Source of the DNA: Treponema sp. Marseille-Q4130
GTDB taxonomy: Bacteria > Spirochaetota > Spirochaetia > Treponematales > Treponemataceae
NCBI RefSeq assembly: GCF_014334325.1
Contig: NZ_JACSET010000006.1
Span: 1 to 64,000, forward strand
Reading direction: 5' to 3'
Length of the DNA stretch: 64,000 nt
Made by a program: the position numbers and the translations under genes. The stretch's first letter is position 1. Each line of letters begins with the position of its first letter. The notes beneath the pieces are model-generated. The model was not told where the DNA came from and ran no database searches. It saw only the letters and a list, made by a program, of their open reading frames with translations. Shown piece by piece: positions 1-8,257 of this stretch.

Positions 1-277
1 CTATACCAGTTAACCATAGTAATTCATCTTGGGAAAAATCCTTTATTTTTGATAAATCATCTGGAACAGAAAAATAATAGCTAACTATAGTTTTTTCACC
101 TAAAATATTTTTTTCTTTTATATATGTCTTATCATTATCCCCATTAATTATAGAATTTAAAAACAAAGATTTTATTACAATATTTTTTGGGGAATACCAT
201 TCTGTACCCGTATATCCTGTTTCTGCAAATATGACGAAATTAAAAATTAATAAAGCAACAACAAAAATCTTTTTCAT
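1..277 (-). CDS. Secreted small protein, partial (candidate prophage moron)
   Basis: This reading frame runs off the left edge. It starts at an ATG at 277 with a good ribosome site (AAGGAG) 7 bases upstream, 12 bases after the tape-measure stop. The N-terminus (MKKIFVVALLIFNFVIFAE) is a clear signal peptide, so the product is exported. The visible mature part (about 73 residues) is polar, and I recognise no family. The DNA is far more AT-rich than the tail genes before it, which suggests cargo added to the prophage (a moron) or a jump into another module. Function unknown; an exported superinfection-exclusion or surface protein would fit but is only a guess. Confidence 0.6.
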   Translation of the reverse strand, partial: MKKIFVVALLIFNFVIFAETGYTGTEWYSPKNIVIKSLFLNSIINGDNDKTYIKEKNILGEKTIVSYYFSVPDDLSKIKDFSQDELLWLTGI

Positions 278-289
278 AACAAAGCTCCT

Positions 290-1969
290 TTATCTTGTTC
301 CCGGCATTAATTGTATCCTGCGGTTTCCTTCCGTTATTGCCTGCAATAAACCGTCTCTTGCTCCGTTAAACGCTTGTTGCTTTATCGTCTGCGGCATCCA
401 GTCTGTCGGTGATGTAATATTGATGGTTTGATTTATCGTAATATACTGCGAGGCATTCGCGTATGATACTGCGTTCGGCAAAAATGCACGCCCCAAATCC
501 TGAATATCGCGGACTGCAAAAACCCAATCATCCGGCGCTACCTGTGTAACTTGTCCGTTGGGACGAATAACGCCGTCTTTGATTGCCCACTTCGGTTTTA
601 TATAAGACCCGAATTTACCTGGACCGCCGGCAGCATTTACCATTTCTTGTGTTTCGGGTAAAAATTCAGAAAACTCCTTTCGTATTATCGTTGTAAATCC
701 TAAACCACTGATCCAGTAAGGCGCCTTCGTATTTTTTGTTTCTGCTTGTAACATCTTTATTGCTTCTACGCTTGCATCAATTATTCTATTTCCTTCTTCG
801 ATTGTTTTTGCGCCGACAGCATGTGCGGCGACAGCCTCACCGCTGATACGTGTCTTTTCTACAACACCTTGACCTCGTGTTATTTCACCTGATTGCACTC
901 TTTTATCTACTTCAGCAAATTTTCCTTTTGTCTCATTCTTGAGACCTTTGCCGAAAATCATTTCGGATAAGCCATCCCCCACATTGCCGAAAAACTTCTT
1001 GAGATTTTCACCGACTTTTTCCCAATCCCCTTCCGAAATGGATGCAAGTGTCTCAGCGAGATCGCCGAACAGGGCAATAGCCGTTTTTATCGCAGTACCG
1101 GCAATGGGCTCGAGTGCAGTTGTTATTTTGGTAATAGAGTTCGCAATCCCCGTTATCTTTTGAGCGATCTCCGGCCCGTGATCACTTAAATATTTATTCA
1201 TCCGCTCGAGTATCGGGGTAAGTCCGCCGCCGAGCTCGCTGCCGAAAAGCGATAAATTTGATTTTATTTGTTCACCAAACTCTGACAGATGTGTTGAAAA
1301 GCCGAATGCCTTTCGCATACTTTCATCGTCAACAAGACTTATTGTTCCCGCTCGTTCCCAAAGGCTCTCAATACTTTTGCCCGCTTCGTTGGCACGATTT
1401 AAAAAATCCGATCCTGTATTTCCGAGTAAACCGTTTACATACGTAGCTGCGGTCAACGGGTTCTTTACCGCTTGCCCCATACGTAAAATCATCAGGGCGC
1501 GATCGGCTGGATCCATTGTCAAGAAATCTTGAAATGATATTTTTTCAAACTCTATATTAGTTTGCTTCGCTTCCTCGCGGAGTTTTGCGAATTGATCGCT
1601 TACAACAGTAAGATTTTCACCGTTATCTTTTAATAATTGAATTTTCGTCGCAAGTGCGCCGACTGCACTGACAAACGCTTTTCCGTCAGATCCGACAATC
1701 TGCGCACTTATTCGCAACTTGTCAACGTTTTTTGCAGTAGTACCGATAGCTTTTGCAGTCAGTAGCTGCTGCGATTCAAACTTCCCCGACGCAACTGTAA
1801 GCGTACCGATCCCCGCGCCGACGATCGCCGAAGCGTTTCGAACAGTGCCGATAAAACGAGATAAACTGTTCGTCAGTGCTTCGACCGAGTGCTTTCCCTT
1901 ACTAAAGGAATCGCGGTCGGCTTTTAATCCGAGATCGACATAAAACCCGCCTATGCTGTTAGCGCTCAA
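290..1969 (-). CDS. Phage tail tape-measure-like protein
   Basis: This 559-residue protein follows the tail chaperone pair, the standard place for the tape measure that sets tail length and fills the tail lumen. The sequence is rich in Ala, Gly, Lys and long predicted helices, with a glycine/alanine-rich hydrophobic stretch near residues 43-60 and polar helical repeats in the middle. The C-terminus ends in a beta-like ITINQTINITSP stretch. The start is TTG at 1969 with AGGAG 8 bases upstream, overlapping the end of the frameshift reading frame by 11 bases, so translation is probably coupled. At 559 residues it is short for the role but close to that of Mu-type tails. Assignment rests on position and composition, since tape measures are poorly conserved. 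Confidence 0.7.
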   Translation of the reverse strand: MSANSIGGFYVDLGLKADRDSFSKGKHSVEALTNSLSRFIGTVRNASAIVGAGIGTLTVASGKFESQQLLTAKAIGTTAKNVDKLRISAQIVGSDGKAFVSAVGALATKIQLLKDNGENLTVVSDQFAKLREEAKQTNIEFEKISFQDFLTMDPADRALMILRMGQAVKNPLTAATYVNGLLGNTGSDFLNRANEAGKSIESLWERAGTISLVDDESMRKAFGFSTHLSEFGEQIKSNLSLFGSELGGGLTPILERMNKYLSDHGPEIAQKITGIANSITKITTALEPIAGTAIKTAIALFGDLAETLASISEGDWEKVGENLKKFFGNVGDGLSEMIFGKGLKNETKGKFAEVDKRVQSGEITRGQGVVEKTRISGEAVAAHAVGAKTIEEGNRIIDASVEAIKMLQAETKNTKAPYWISGLGFTTIIRKEFSEFLPETQEMVNAAGGPGKFGSYIKPKWAIKDGVIRPNGQVTQVAPDDWVFAVRDIQDLGRAFLPNAVSYANASQYITINQTINITSPTDWMPQTIKQQAFNGARDGLLQAITEGNRRIQLMPGTR

Positions 1970-2207
1970 TGCTCATCTCCTGTATTTCATCCCGTGCACG
2001 TTTACACGCGATACCTATGAGCATCTCGTCAAAACTCATAGGTATGCGTGCGTACTCTTTGCAAAAATCGTAGTAGAGCCATAAAAAAACATTATCACAA
2101 TGTTTTTTCATAATCCGCTGCGCTCGTGCCTCTTTCAGTTCGTCGCGGCTTGCTCCGTTGGCTGGGAGAGCCGCAAATATTTTTTTAATATGTACCCGTA
2201 CACGCAA
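1959..2207 (-). CDS. Tail assembly chaperone, frameshift extension
   Basis: This frame overlaps the end of the upstream chaperone gene by 73 bases and lies in the -1 frame relative to it. It has no good start of its own: the first possible one is a TTG at 2207 with no ribosome site. The overlap contains A-AAA-AAA at 2186-2180, aligned with the codons of the upstream frame, so a -1 slip would join 122 codons of the upstream gene to 73 codons here, giving a protein of about 195 residues. This is the gpG/gpGT arrangement of many tailed phages. The extension is helical and charged, as expected for the part that contacts the tape measure. Confidence 0.75.
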   Translation of the reverse strand: MRVRVHIKKIFAALPANGASRDELKEARAQRIMKKHCDNVFLWLYYDFCKEYARIPMSFDEMLIGIACKRARDEIQEMSIER

Positions 2208-2545
2208 TCGGAAATCGCGATGAGCGCGAGCGGGTCTTCGCGGAAAAGAGGAAAGCCGTCGAGTAAATCATCGGGGCCTGAAAGACAAAAACTTTCCTCC
2301 TCTCCGTTCGGACACGTTACGTTTACGATTTTACCCGCAATGCACAATCTCATCAAGCGCACTTTCGCTTCAAACGACGCATCCTGCAATGCGCGACAAA
2401 TTTCGAAACTGTTCGCGGTGTTCAGTCCGTCGGGAAACGATACGATAAACCCGTCCAGATAAGACGTATCATCTCCGAACGCTTCCTGTACGTGTGCGAG
2501 CCCGTCGTAATAATCCTTTCGCTTGAGCGTGATAGTTTCTTTCAT
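2135..2545 (-). CDS. Tail assembly chaperone (unshifted form)
   Basis: This 136-residue protein sits between the tail tube gene and the tape measure, the invariant place for the chaperone that coats the tape measure during tail assembly. Its N-terminus (MKETITLKRKDYYDGL) resembles other phage tail chaperones of the contractile class, though no catalytic motif is expected. The last 14 codons follow the slippery run at 2186-2180, so the normal product ends at 2135 and a minority is predicted to be extended to 1959. A GAGGT-type ribosome site precedes the ATG at 2545. Confidence 0.75.
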   Translation of the reverse strand: MKETITLKRKDYYDGLAHVQEAFGDDTSYLDGFIVSFPDGLNTANSFEICRALQDASFEAKVRLMRLCIAGKIVNVTCPNGEEESFCLSGPDDLLDGFPLFREDPLALIAISDCVYGYILKKYLRLSQPTEQAATN

Positions 2546-2556
2546 CGTTTACCTCG

Positions 2557-3006
2557 TTAATTGTCGTCGGTCTCGCCGTAGTTCCAAACGACCTGATAAT
2601 CCGGCGCGTCGTTTCCCTGTACGGTGATCGGCGGGCAGCTTTTGACGGTACAAGCGTAAAATGTCGTACCTTCCGTTACACCGTTTATATCCTGTGTAAT
2701 GCGGATTGTTCCGCCGACACTGTCTCCAGCTTTTTGGAGAGAACGTGCAATTTTCACCATATCGCCGTCGGTACTGGTTTTAACGACGTTGAACGTCAGC
2801 GTACCCGCACCGTTATTGTTGGTAATCGTGATCGTGTTCCCGTTTGCAAGCGCAATGACTTTTGACGAATCCATCGCCTGCTGTGCCTGTACCATCTGCC
2901 CTTCGAGTTTAAATCCGTCGATCGTCGTCGGAGCACCTCCGTTGATAAGAGGATGTGTAATCGTTGCGGTAAACTGTCCGGCTGCAATTATTGTATGTTT
3001 TCCCAT
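2557..3006 (-). CDS. Phage tail tube protein (DUF3277-like)
   Basis: This 149-residue, beta-rich protein directly follows the sheath gene, as tube genes do in Mu-like and other contractile tails. The pattern (an N-terminal GQFTATITHPLINGG segment, then alternating hydrophobic strands and a late TTFYACTVKSCPP segment) agrees with what I remember of the DUF3277 tube family, which co-occurs with DUF3383 sheaths. It would polymerise into the inner tube through which DNA passes. An AAGGAG-like ribosome site is present before the ATG at 3006. Family name is from memory; the role is well supported by gene order. Confidence 0.7.
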   Translation of the reverse strand: MGKHTIIAAGQFTATITHPLINGGAPTTIDGFKLEGQMVQAQQAMDSSKVIALANGNTITITNNNGAGTLTFNVVKTSTDGDMVKIARSLQKAGDSVGGTIRITQDINGVTEGTTFYACTVKSCPPITVQGNDAPDYQVVWNYGETDDN

Positions 3007-3017
3007 TGTCTATCTCC

Positions 3018-4142
3018 TTATCGTGTCGGCTTTGTGATGTAGAGTGTACCGTATACCGTTACGATACGTACGCCGTCAAGGTAATCGGCCTGCCAAGCGT
3101 TCGGCACGGTAATCGTGTCGCCGCCCTTCGGCAAGTCTTTAAACACGGGCGCAGTGATAACAAAGTTATCAAGCCGCTCCATATCGATAAACCCTTTGAC
3201 GATATTTTGTAAAATAAGCAAAATCGCCTGATACGTCGAGTTGTTTCGGAAACTGTTCATCCGGCTGATAAGGTTTGCCGTCTGGACTTTGCACATATAC
3301 GTGATGTATGCTTTAATCCATTCCGCCCCGACGCTCAATCCGTCGGAGTACAATGAACCTTCAGTAACGACGTTTTCCGTACCGTCTCCGACGTAGGTGT
3401 TATATCCGATTTTTTGTTTGTCGAGTGCGGCTTTTTCCGTCGGCGTGAGATTTTCCGCGTTACCCTCGCCATCGTCTTTGCCGGACGCTTTAATCGTCGA
3501 AAACGCTACCATATCGATACTGTTGCCGACAGGTGTACCAGTTTTGTTCGCCGTACTCAACGTGCGCCCGAGTTGTGCAAGCGCGGCATTGATTTTTTTA
3601 TCGGGATTGTAAATCATCCGATACGTGCCGGCCGTATTTTTGAGTGCCGTAACGAGCGCCGCTTGTTCGGTGAGTACTGCACTATCACTTATGCCGATCC
3701 AGAGACGCGAATATAACACATCCGCTGCACACAAATCACAAAGCGATTTTTGCAGCGCCGAATATGCGTCCGCCTCCGCAATACCGAATTTAAAATACGC
3801 GAAAAACTTAAACCGCTCGTACAATATAGCGAGCGTGTTTTCCGATGCGCCGGAGCTGTCGTCGTAGATCGCCACACCGACAACCGCCGCTTGTGCCGAT
3901 GTAAAAAACGGAACGAGCCACGTTTTAAGCAGCGCGCCGGTTACCGTCCCGTAATTCGCCGAGTTTACCTGTATAAGGCTTCCTGCCTGTGCCGAGCTTA
4001 TACCGGGTAAATATTCTGTCGCCTTTGATACGGGCGCAAAAATAATAACGCGACTGTAATTTTCTCCTGCGATCGGCTCAATGACGGTTTCAATCGGAAA
4101 CTGTACATTCGTCTGCGCAACGGAGTTTTTAAAAGTATCCAT
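3018..4142 (-). CDS. Phage tail sheath protein (DUF3383-like)
   Basis: This 374-residue protein is the contractile sheath by size and position, upstream of the tube and downstream of the neck terminator. It begins MDTFKNSVAQTNVQFPIETV and contains a PGISSAQAGSLIQ segment and an Ala-rich central region typical of DUF3383 sheath proteins. The C-terminal WQADYLDGVRIVTVYGTLYITKP part would form the conserved sheath domain. Its presence makes this a myovirus-type prophage. Translation starts at an ATG preceded by AGGAGG. Confidence 0.75.
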   Translation of the reverse strand: MDTFKNSVAQTNVQFPIETVIEPIAGENYSRVIIFAPVSKATEYLPGISSAQAGSLIQVNSANYGTVTGALLKTWLVPFFTSAQAAVVGVAIYDDSSGASENTLAILYERFKFFAYFKFGIAEADAYSALQKSLCDLCAADVLYSRLWIGISDSAVLTEQAALVTALKNTAGTYRMIYNPDKKINAALAQLGRTLSTANKTGTPVGNSIDMVAFSTIKASGKDDGEGNAENLTPTEKAALDKQKIGYNTYVGDGTENVVTEGSLYSDGLSVGAEWIKAYITYMCKVQTANLISRMNSFRNNSTYQAILLILQNIVKGFIDMERLDNFVITAPVFKDLPKGGDTITVPNAWQADYLDGVRIVTVYGTLYITKPTR

Positions 4143-4161
4143 GAGTTATATCCTCCTACCC

Positions 4162-4674
4162 TTATAGTCCTTTATTGATTTTACCGTCCATCAATACGGC
4201 TTCCATTTTTCCCTGCGTCGTATCAATAACGTGATACCAAAGCACCCGAAACGTAACATTCCACGCGAGAACAGTATTATTTCCGTCCTGATAAAAGTTC
4301 GAACTTACGGCTTCCATACTGTCGTTCATAACGGCTCCGCGTACTTCCGCAAACGCATCTTGTACGTCGCTTCGAAGCGGCCAGAGTGCGACGCTCTGCG
4401 CAAGCTCTTCCGACTGTGTACCGACAAACTGTAAATCGATCGTTGCGATTTTTTCGATTACCGCACAATTCGTTTTTTCGTCGCTGCCTGATGTATAAAA
4501 CGGGACCGTTCGCGGTACGTTGCTCCGTATCACATACGCGCACCACGTCGCGGGTTTATTTGCGTTTTCCTGCGGATTCCACCAATTACCCTGTTTCGGA
4601 ATTATTAATTTTTCGTCAACCGAAAGAACCTTTGCCAAGATTCCACGTAGCGTCTTCTGTGTCAGTGCCATCAT
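4162..4674 (-). CDS. Phage neck terminator / tail completion protein (LIC_12616-like)
   Basis: This 170-residue protein contains an SNVPRTVPFYTS segment and a central ATIDLQFVGTQSEELAQSVA segment, which fit the family named after Leptospira LIC_12616 (phage neck terminator, gp12-like) as I remember it. Such proteins cap the tail tube and join it to the head-to-tail connector. It lies directly before the sheath gene, where this family is normally found. Its 5' end overlaps the previous gene by 59 bases; two adjacent start codons (4674 and 4671) are possible. Confidence 0.65.
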   Translation of the reverse strand: MMALTQKTLRGILAKVLSVDEKLIIPKQGNWWNPQENANKPATWCAYVIRSNVPRTVPFYTSGSDEKTNCAVIEKIATIDLQFVGTQSEELAQSVALWPLRSDVQDAFAEVRGAVMNDSMEAVSSNFYQDGNNTVLAWNVTFRVLWYHVIDTTQGKMEAVLMDGKINKGL

Positions 4675-5011
4675 TGCCGACTACCTTATCAAGTGCATAA
4701 CGGACAAATCCTCCCTCGTGCGTCCAATCCTCCGCAAACGTAATTCTGTAAACATCGTCGTCGATATTTACAAAATATCCCGCAAGACCTTTTTCGTGCG
4801 TCCAAAGCTCGAAGCCGGAGCTCTTCACAAGATTTCCGTTGCTGTCTTTGAGCGTACGTCCCTTCGTGTGCTGGAACAAACAACGGATGCGTTTGTCGCT
4901 TCCTGCGATTTTTGTAAATCCGCCGTTCACCTGCGCGTCCATCCGATACACGGTAATATGCCGAAACTGTTCGGGAAACGCGATAAGGATGTCGCCGTAT
5001 ACTCCGTTCAT
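4616..5011 (-). CDS. Head-tail connector-region protein, unknown
   Basis: This 131-residue protein starts MNGVYGDILIAFPEQFRHIT and is predicted to be mainly beta, with two WTHE-type segments. It lies between the minor tail/connector gene at 5008 and the neck terminator, a slot that often encodes a head-tail joining or stopper protein. It overlaps the genes on both sides (4 bases upstream, 59 downstream), so translation is likely coupled. I do not recognise a family, and the role is inferred only from position. Confidence 0.55.
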   Translation of the reverse strand: MNGVYGDILIAFPEQFRHITVYRMDAQVNGGFTKIAGSDKRIRCLFQHTKGRTLKDSNGNLVKSSGFELWTHEKGLAGYFVNIDDDVYRITFAEDWTHEGGFVRYALDKVVGNDGTDTEDATWNLGKGSFG

Positions 5012-5520
5012 TTTTTCTCCACGATAAACGATAAATCGCCCATCAAATCCCCTCCGTCGATGAGCGGCGTATCGGAGCCTTTGCGCACGATTGTTTCGTC
5101 GCTGTTCGGTACGTGTTTTTTATAAAAATCGCTTCGCACAAACTCTTGTATTTTCCCGACAGTAAACGATGCGATTTTTTTCCAGTTCGTCTTTCCGCCC
5201 TTAACCGTTTTTTCCATTTCGGTTTTCATTACCTTAACAATTTCTTTTTTATTTTTGGTAATACCATCGAACAAAAACGGTCGAGCGGGTATGTGCGCTG
5301 TCCCGAAATGCAAATCGCTTGCCAGCACTGCAGTTTCGCGCTCGGATTGTATTGAGGCTGTGTATCTTTTGCCTTTTTTCTTTGTGTGTTTCGTCGCGAC
5401 GTGCATTCTTCCCGATGGAAAACCGACCAAAACTTTTACTTCTGCTTCCCGTAATAGTTTTTGGATTTTTGAGTAGTCCACCGTATTGGTACATCGTGCC
5501 GTCAACTCCGATTTAGGCAT
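5008..5520 (-). CDS. Phage minor tail / neck protein (HK97 gp10-like candidate)
   Basis: I place the start at an ATG at 5520, which has GAGAGGTT upstream and overlaps the end of the DUF4054 gene by 8 bases, giving 170 residues; an upstream in-frame start at 5544 looks less likely. The protein is very basic, with Lys-rich stretches and an HIPARPFLFDGI segment. R-P-F-L-type motifs after a His/Pro turn are a hallmark of gp10-like and Mu gpG-like neck or minor tail proteins. It would act at the head-tail junction. Confidence 0.6.
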   Translation of the reverse strand: MPKSELTARCTNTVDYSKIQKLLREAEVKVLVGFPSGRMHVATKHTKKKGKRYTASIQSERETAVLASDLHFGTAHIPARPFLFDGITKNKKEIVKVMKTEMEKTVKGGKTNWKKIASFTVGKIQEFVRSDFYKKHVPNSDETIVRKGSDTPLIDGGDLMGDLSFIVEKK

Positions 5521-5902
5521 AGATACCGAACCTCTCCGGCGCACTCTGCAAAAGCATCAATGCTTTTTGCCCGAATATATTGCTGTTGAGTTGCTTTAAT
5601 CCCTCTTGTGCGTCCATGCTTTGGAACGAGAGCGAAGTACCTCCGATAGACTTTGAGTCTACGGCCATTCCGCCGTTCCCGATTACGCCGGATGCACGTG
5701 CGGGATAAAAATCGAGCAAATACCAAGCAGTCAACATATTTAGACAAAGCGTCCGTTTTGCTTTTTGCGTTTCTGCGTCAAGCACACCCCAGAGCGAATT
5801 TACACCCGAATACATGACGGAGACGGTTTCGTATGCGGCGTTTATTTCGTCGTCGCTCATATCGGGGAAATTCGCTGCATACAAAAAATCCGATCTCCGC
5901 AT
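5513..5902 (-). CDS. Head-tail adaptor (DUF4054-like)
   Basis: This 129-residue helical protein opens with FLYAANFPDMSDDEINAAYE and has a central TLCLNMLTAWYLLDF helix, the pattern of DUF4054 and related gp6-type adaptors that bind the portal in the assembled head. Position, two genes after the major capsid gene, agrees. The final codons overlap the next gene by 8 bases. Confidence 0.65.
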   Translation of the reverse strand: MRRSDFLYAANFPDMSDDEINAAYETVSVMYSGVNSLWGVLDAETQKAKRTLCLNMLTAWYLLDFYPARASGVIGNGGMAVDSKSIGGTSLSFQSMDAQEGLKQLNSNIFGQKALMLLQSAPERFGIYA

Positions 5903-5905
5903 AAT

Positions 5906-6322
5906 TTATTTATTTTCCCCCTTGTCGATTTTATTCAAATCGGGATCTTCTCCGCTATCGGTTGCAGACGGATCGGGATCGGGGATCTGTTCGTCGGACT
6001 TCGGATCGGGATCGACTTTCTTACCTTTACCTGCCGCTTTGAGTGCCGCAAGTTCCTGTTTCGCTTTTTCCGCTTCTTCGCGCGCTTCGTTCAAAAGCTG
6101 CGACGACGGTTTATAGCTGTCGGGGAGCTTTTTCAATACGCGGTATTTCTTTTCCGACACCAATGCATTGAACATCGGTTCCGAGCGCTCAAGCGTTTCG
6201 AGCTCCTCATCTTCAATCTCCGCAATATTTCGCAGCTCGCCGTCTGCGTCTTTTGCGGGAATCGCCTTTCCGATGCTTGAAAACAGTACCGGATATTGAT
6301 AAAAACTTTGTACGTATTTCAT
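5906..6322 (-). CDS. Capsid-region protein of unknown function
   Basis: This 138-residue protein has an N-terminal half that is probably folded (MKYVQSFYQYPVLF) and a C-terminal half that is a charged Glu/Ala/Lys helix followed by a disordered DPDP-rich tail. It sits between the major capsid and the adaptor gene. A head fibre, decoration or assembly accessory role is possible, but I recognise no family. Confidence 0.5.
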   Translation of the reverse strand: MKYVQSFYQYPVLFSSIGKAIPAKDADGELRNIAEIEDEELETLERSEPMFNALVSEKKYRVLKKLPDSYKPSSQLLNEAREEAEKAKQELAALKAAGKGKKVDPDPKSDEQIPDPDPSATDSGEDPDLNKIDKGENK

Positions 6323-6385
6323 GCGTGTTACTCCTTAATAATTAATAATTCCGTACACCGCTGCGATTTACGGAGTACGGATACA

Positions 6386-7729
6386 TTATGCGTTGATGCC
6401 GAAGCCCGAATACACTTTTACCGCCTGCGGCACGGGAGCGAATACACCGGCATAGCGACGCAACACCGCGTGCTGCTGGTCGTAACTGTTCGGGTACACC
6501 GGATAGGTAAAGTTTTCAAGCGGAATACCCGCCAAGAGGATATCCTGCTTTTCGTCGTTCGTACCTGCACCGACTTCCGGCGCGGTGATAACAAGGCGAT
6601 CGAGCGCCGTGTTGTTGAACGGCGTCTTTGCCGCAAGTAACGGATCGGAGTAAAATTCGATCTTCGGTTTGCTGCCGCTTTTCGTCACTCCCGCTTCGAA
6701 GTTTTCGGCGAAAATTGCCAAAACGCCGCGCGGGTTGTACGCATCGGAGTACGCCGTCGAAGTCAGCAAGTTGTACGCGGCCGGAGCCATCGCAACACGG
6801 ATGATGTCAAACTTGTTGTAGCTCGCGTCCATAAACTCGCGGATAACCTGCGCAAGCGCTTTATACATCGTGCTGCCTTTGGTTGCGTTGCCTGAATCGT
6901 TGACGATCTGCGCAAGCGTATTTCCACTCCACGTCGTCAGCCCATTGATGTCAAACAATCCCTGCGTATTCGTATCGGCATTGCCGAAATACGTCAGATA
7001 GTCCGTTATCATGTCGAGCACATACTGCGCATAGCGCTGTTTTTCGGCCATGAGGCTGCCTGCAAACGGCGCACCGTTGTCACCTTCAGCACGCTGCATT
7101 TCTTCAACGGTAAAGTTGAAAAAGATTTTGATATTGATGATCTGCTGGACCATCAAACCCGACTGCACGTTGACGTTCTTTTTGAGGTTCGCGCCGACAG
7201 TGCCCGCACTGCCGAGCTGCGCCCAGCCGGAATATCCGGCAAGCGGGAGCGCCTGTACTTCGCCCCACGGATTCGATCCTGCCTTGCGCTTTACAAGCTC
7301 GCGCGCATGGCTGTACAACAGCGGCTGCCGGTACAGTTCGGGGAAGAACGACGCATTCCACGGCGAAATCGTCTGCATACCGATGAGATCGGCGCCGTCG
7401 CCCGTAAAGCCCGCACTCCGTGAAAATATGATGTCGTATTTTTGCGTTGCGGGATTGTACACTGGTCGAATGTCAACATTGCGCGCGTCTTTTTTATAGA
7501 GCGCTTCGAGTTCGGGTGTATTACCGCGGCTCGCTCCGATCATTGCGGCATCTCCGACGAAAAGCGGATTTGATACCGCCGATGCCGGTACTCCGTACGC
7601 AGGATCGTTCGCCGGTCCTATCGACAAGGTCGCATCACTCAAGAGTGAGGCAGCCTTTGAATTTCCGTTTACAAGCATATTCGCCGCTTTCGCAAGTCCT
7701 TTCATGCTTGCTGCGCATTTAATAATCAT
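6386..7729 (-). CDS. Major capsid protein (DUF2184-like)
   Basis: This 447-residue protein is preceded by cement and scaffold genes and followed by connector genes, so it is the main capsid subunit. The sequence shows the features I associate with the DUF2184 capsid family: a long N-terminal arm, a central MVQQIINIKIFFNFTVEEMQ segment, a YAQYVLDMITDYLTYFGN helix, and a C-terminal PVYPNSYDQQHAVLRRYAGV domain. Some 60 of these HK97-fold shells per face set would form the head. The gene is GC-rich and evenly coded, with no sign of damage. Confidence 0.75.
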   Translation of the reverse strand: MIIKCAASMKGLAKAANMLVNGNSKAASLLSDATLSIGPANDPAYGVPASAVSNPLFVGDAAMIGASRGNTPELEALYKKDARNVDIRPVYNPATQKYDIIFSRSAGFTGDGADLIGMQTISPWNASFFPELYRQPLLYSHARELVKRKAGSNPWGEVQALPLAGYSGWAQLGSAGTVGANLKKNVNVQSGLMVQQIINIKIFFNFTVEEMQRAEGDNGAPFAGSLMAEKQRYAQYVLDMITDYLTYFGNADTNTQGLFDINGLTTWSGNTLAQIVNDSGNATKGSTMYKALAQVIREFMDASYNKFDIIRVAMAPAAYNLLTSTAYSDAYNPRGVLAIFAENFEAGVTKSGSKPKIEFYSDPLLAAKTPFNNTALDRLVITAPEVGAGTNDEKQDILLAGIPLENFTYPVYPNSYDQQHAVLRRYAGVFAPVPQAVKVYSGFGINA

Positions 7730-7747
7730 TCTGTTTTCCTCCCGTTG

Positions 7748-8257
7748 TTAATCCAGATAAATAAGCGCGCCGTTGTCGGGATCGAGTGCTCTCACGCTTG
7801 CCCCTGCGAGCTGCGTCCAGCCGGACGGTACCGCCGTCGCCGCCGGTACAAACTCGATCGTGCCGTCAGCGTTTTTGAAAATCACCTTTGATCCGATCGC
7901 GGGATCAGCTGCTCCCGTGGCGGTCTTTTTCCATCCCGTAAGCCACACAAACCCGTGGTTGAGCGCTGCGCACGGCATAGACGTAAGATACCGGTCGGGA
8001 TGAGCGGGTGAGTTTTGCGCGATTGCATCGTCAAATACGCAGATGCCGCGTACGACATCCCCGCTTGTCAATCCCGCCTTAAACGAGTTTTCGTCCGTAG
8101 GCGTTGCCGAGACGACAACGCCGAATTTCAAGCCCTTGTCTGCACTCACATCGACGATACCGCCGATTTTGAGGTAGCCTTCCTGTAACGGTACGGCCTG
8201 CGCGGTAAGTTCAAGATCGCCCCGAAATCCGATTTGCAATTTCATATTTTGGTTCAT
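7748..8257 (-). CDS. Capsid cement / decoration protein candidate
   Basis: This 169-residue protein is predicted to be all beta, with repeated Gly-rich turns and segments such as DVVRGICVFDDAIAQNSP that recur in structural cement proteins of DUF2190-type phages. It precedes the major capsid gene, the usual position for head stabilising proteins. It overlaps the scaffold gene by 4 bases (ATGA), giving coupled translation. Confidence 0.6.
   Translation of the reverse strand: MNQNMKLQIGFRGDLELTAQAVPLQEGYLKIGGIVDVSADKGLKFGVVVSATPTDENSFKAGLTSGDVVRGICVFDDAIAQNSPAHPDRYLTSMPCAALNHGFVWLTGWKKTATGAADPAIGSKVIFKNADGTIEFVPAATAVPSGWTQLAGASVRALDPDNGALIYLD

Noticed and set aside
231-431. 66-codon plus-strand frame at the left end
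   Set aside because: It covers the start of the exported-protein gene and the end of the tape measure on the opposite strand.
2100-2462. 120-codon plus-strand frame opposite the chaperone gene
   Set aside because: Shadow frame; it lies over the frameshift region and has no ribosome site.
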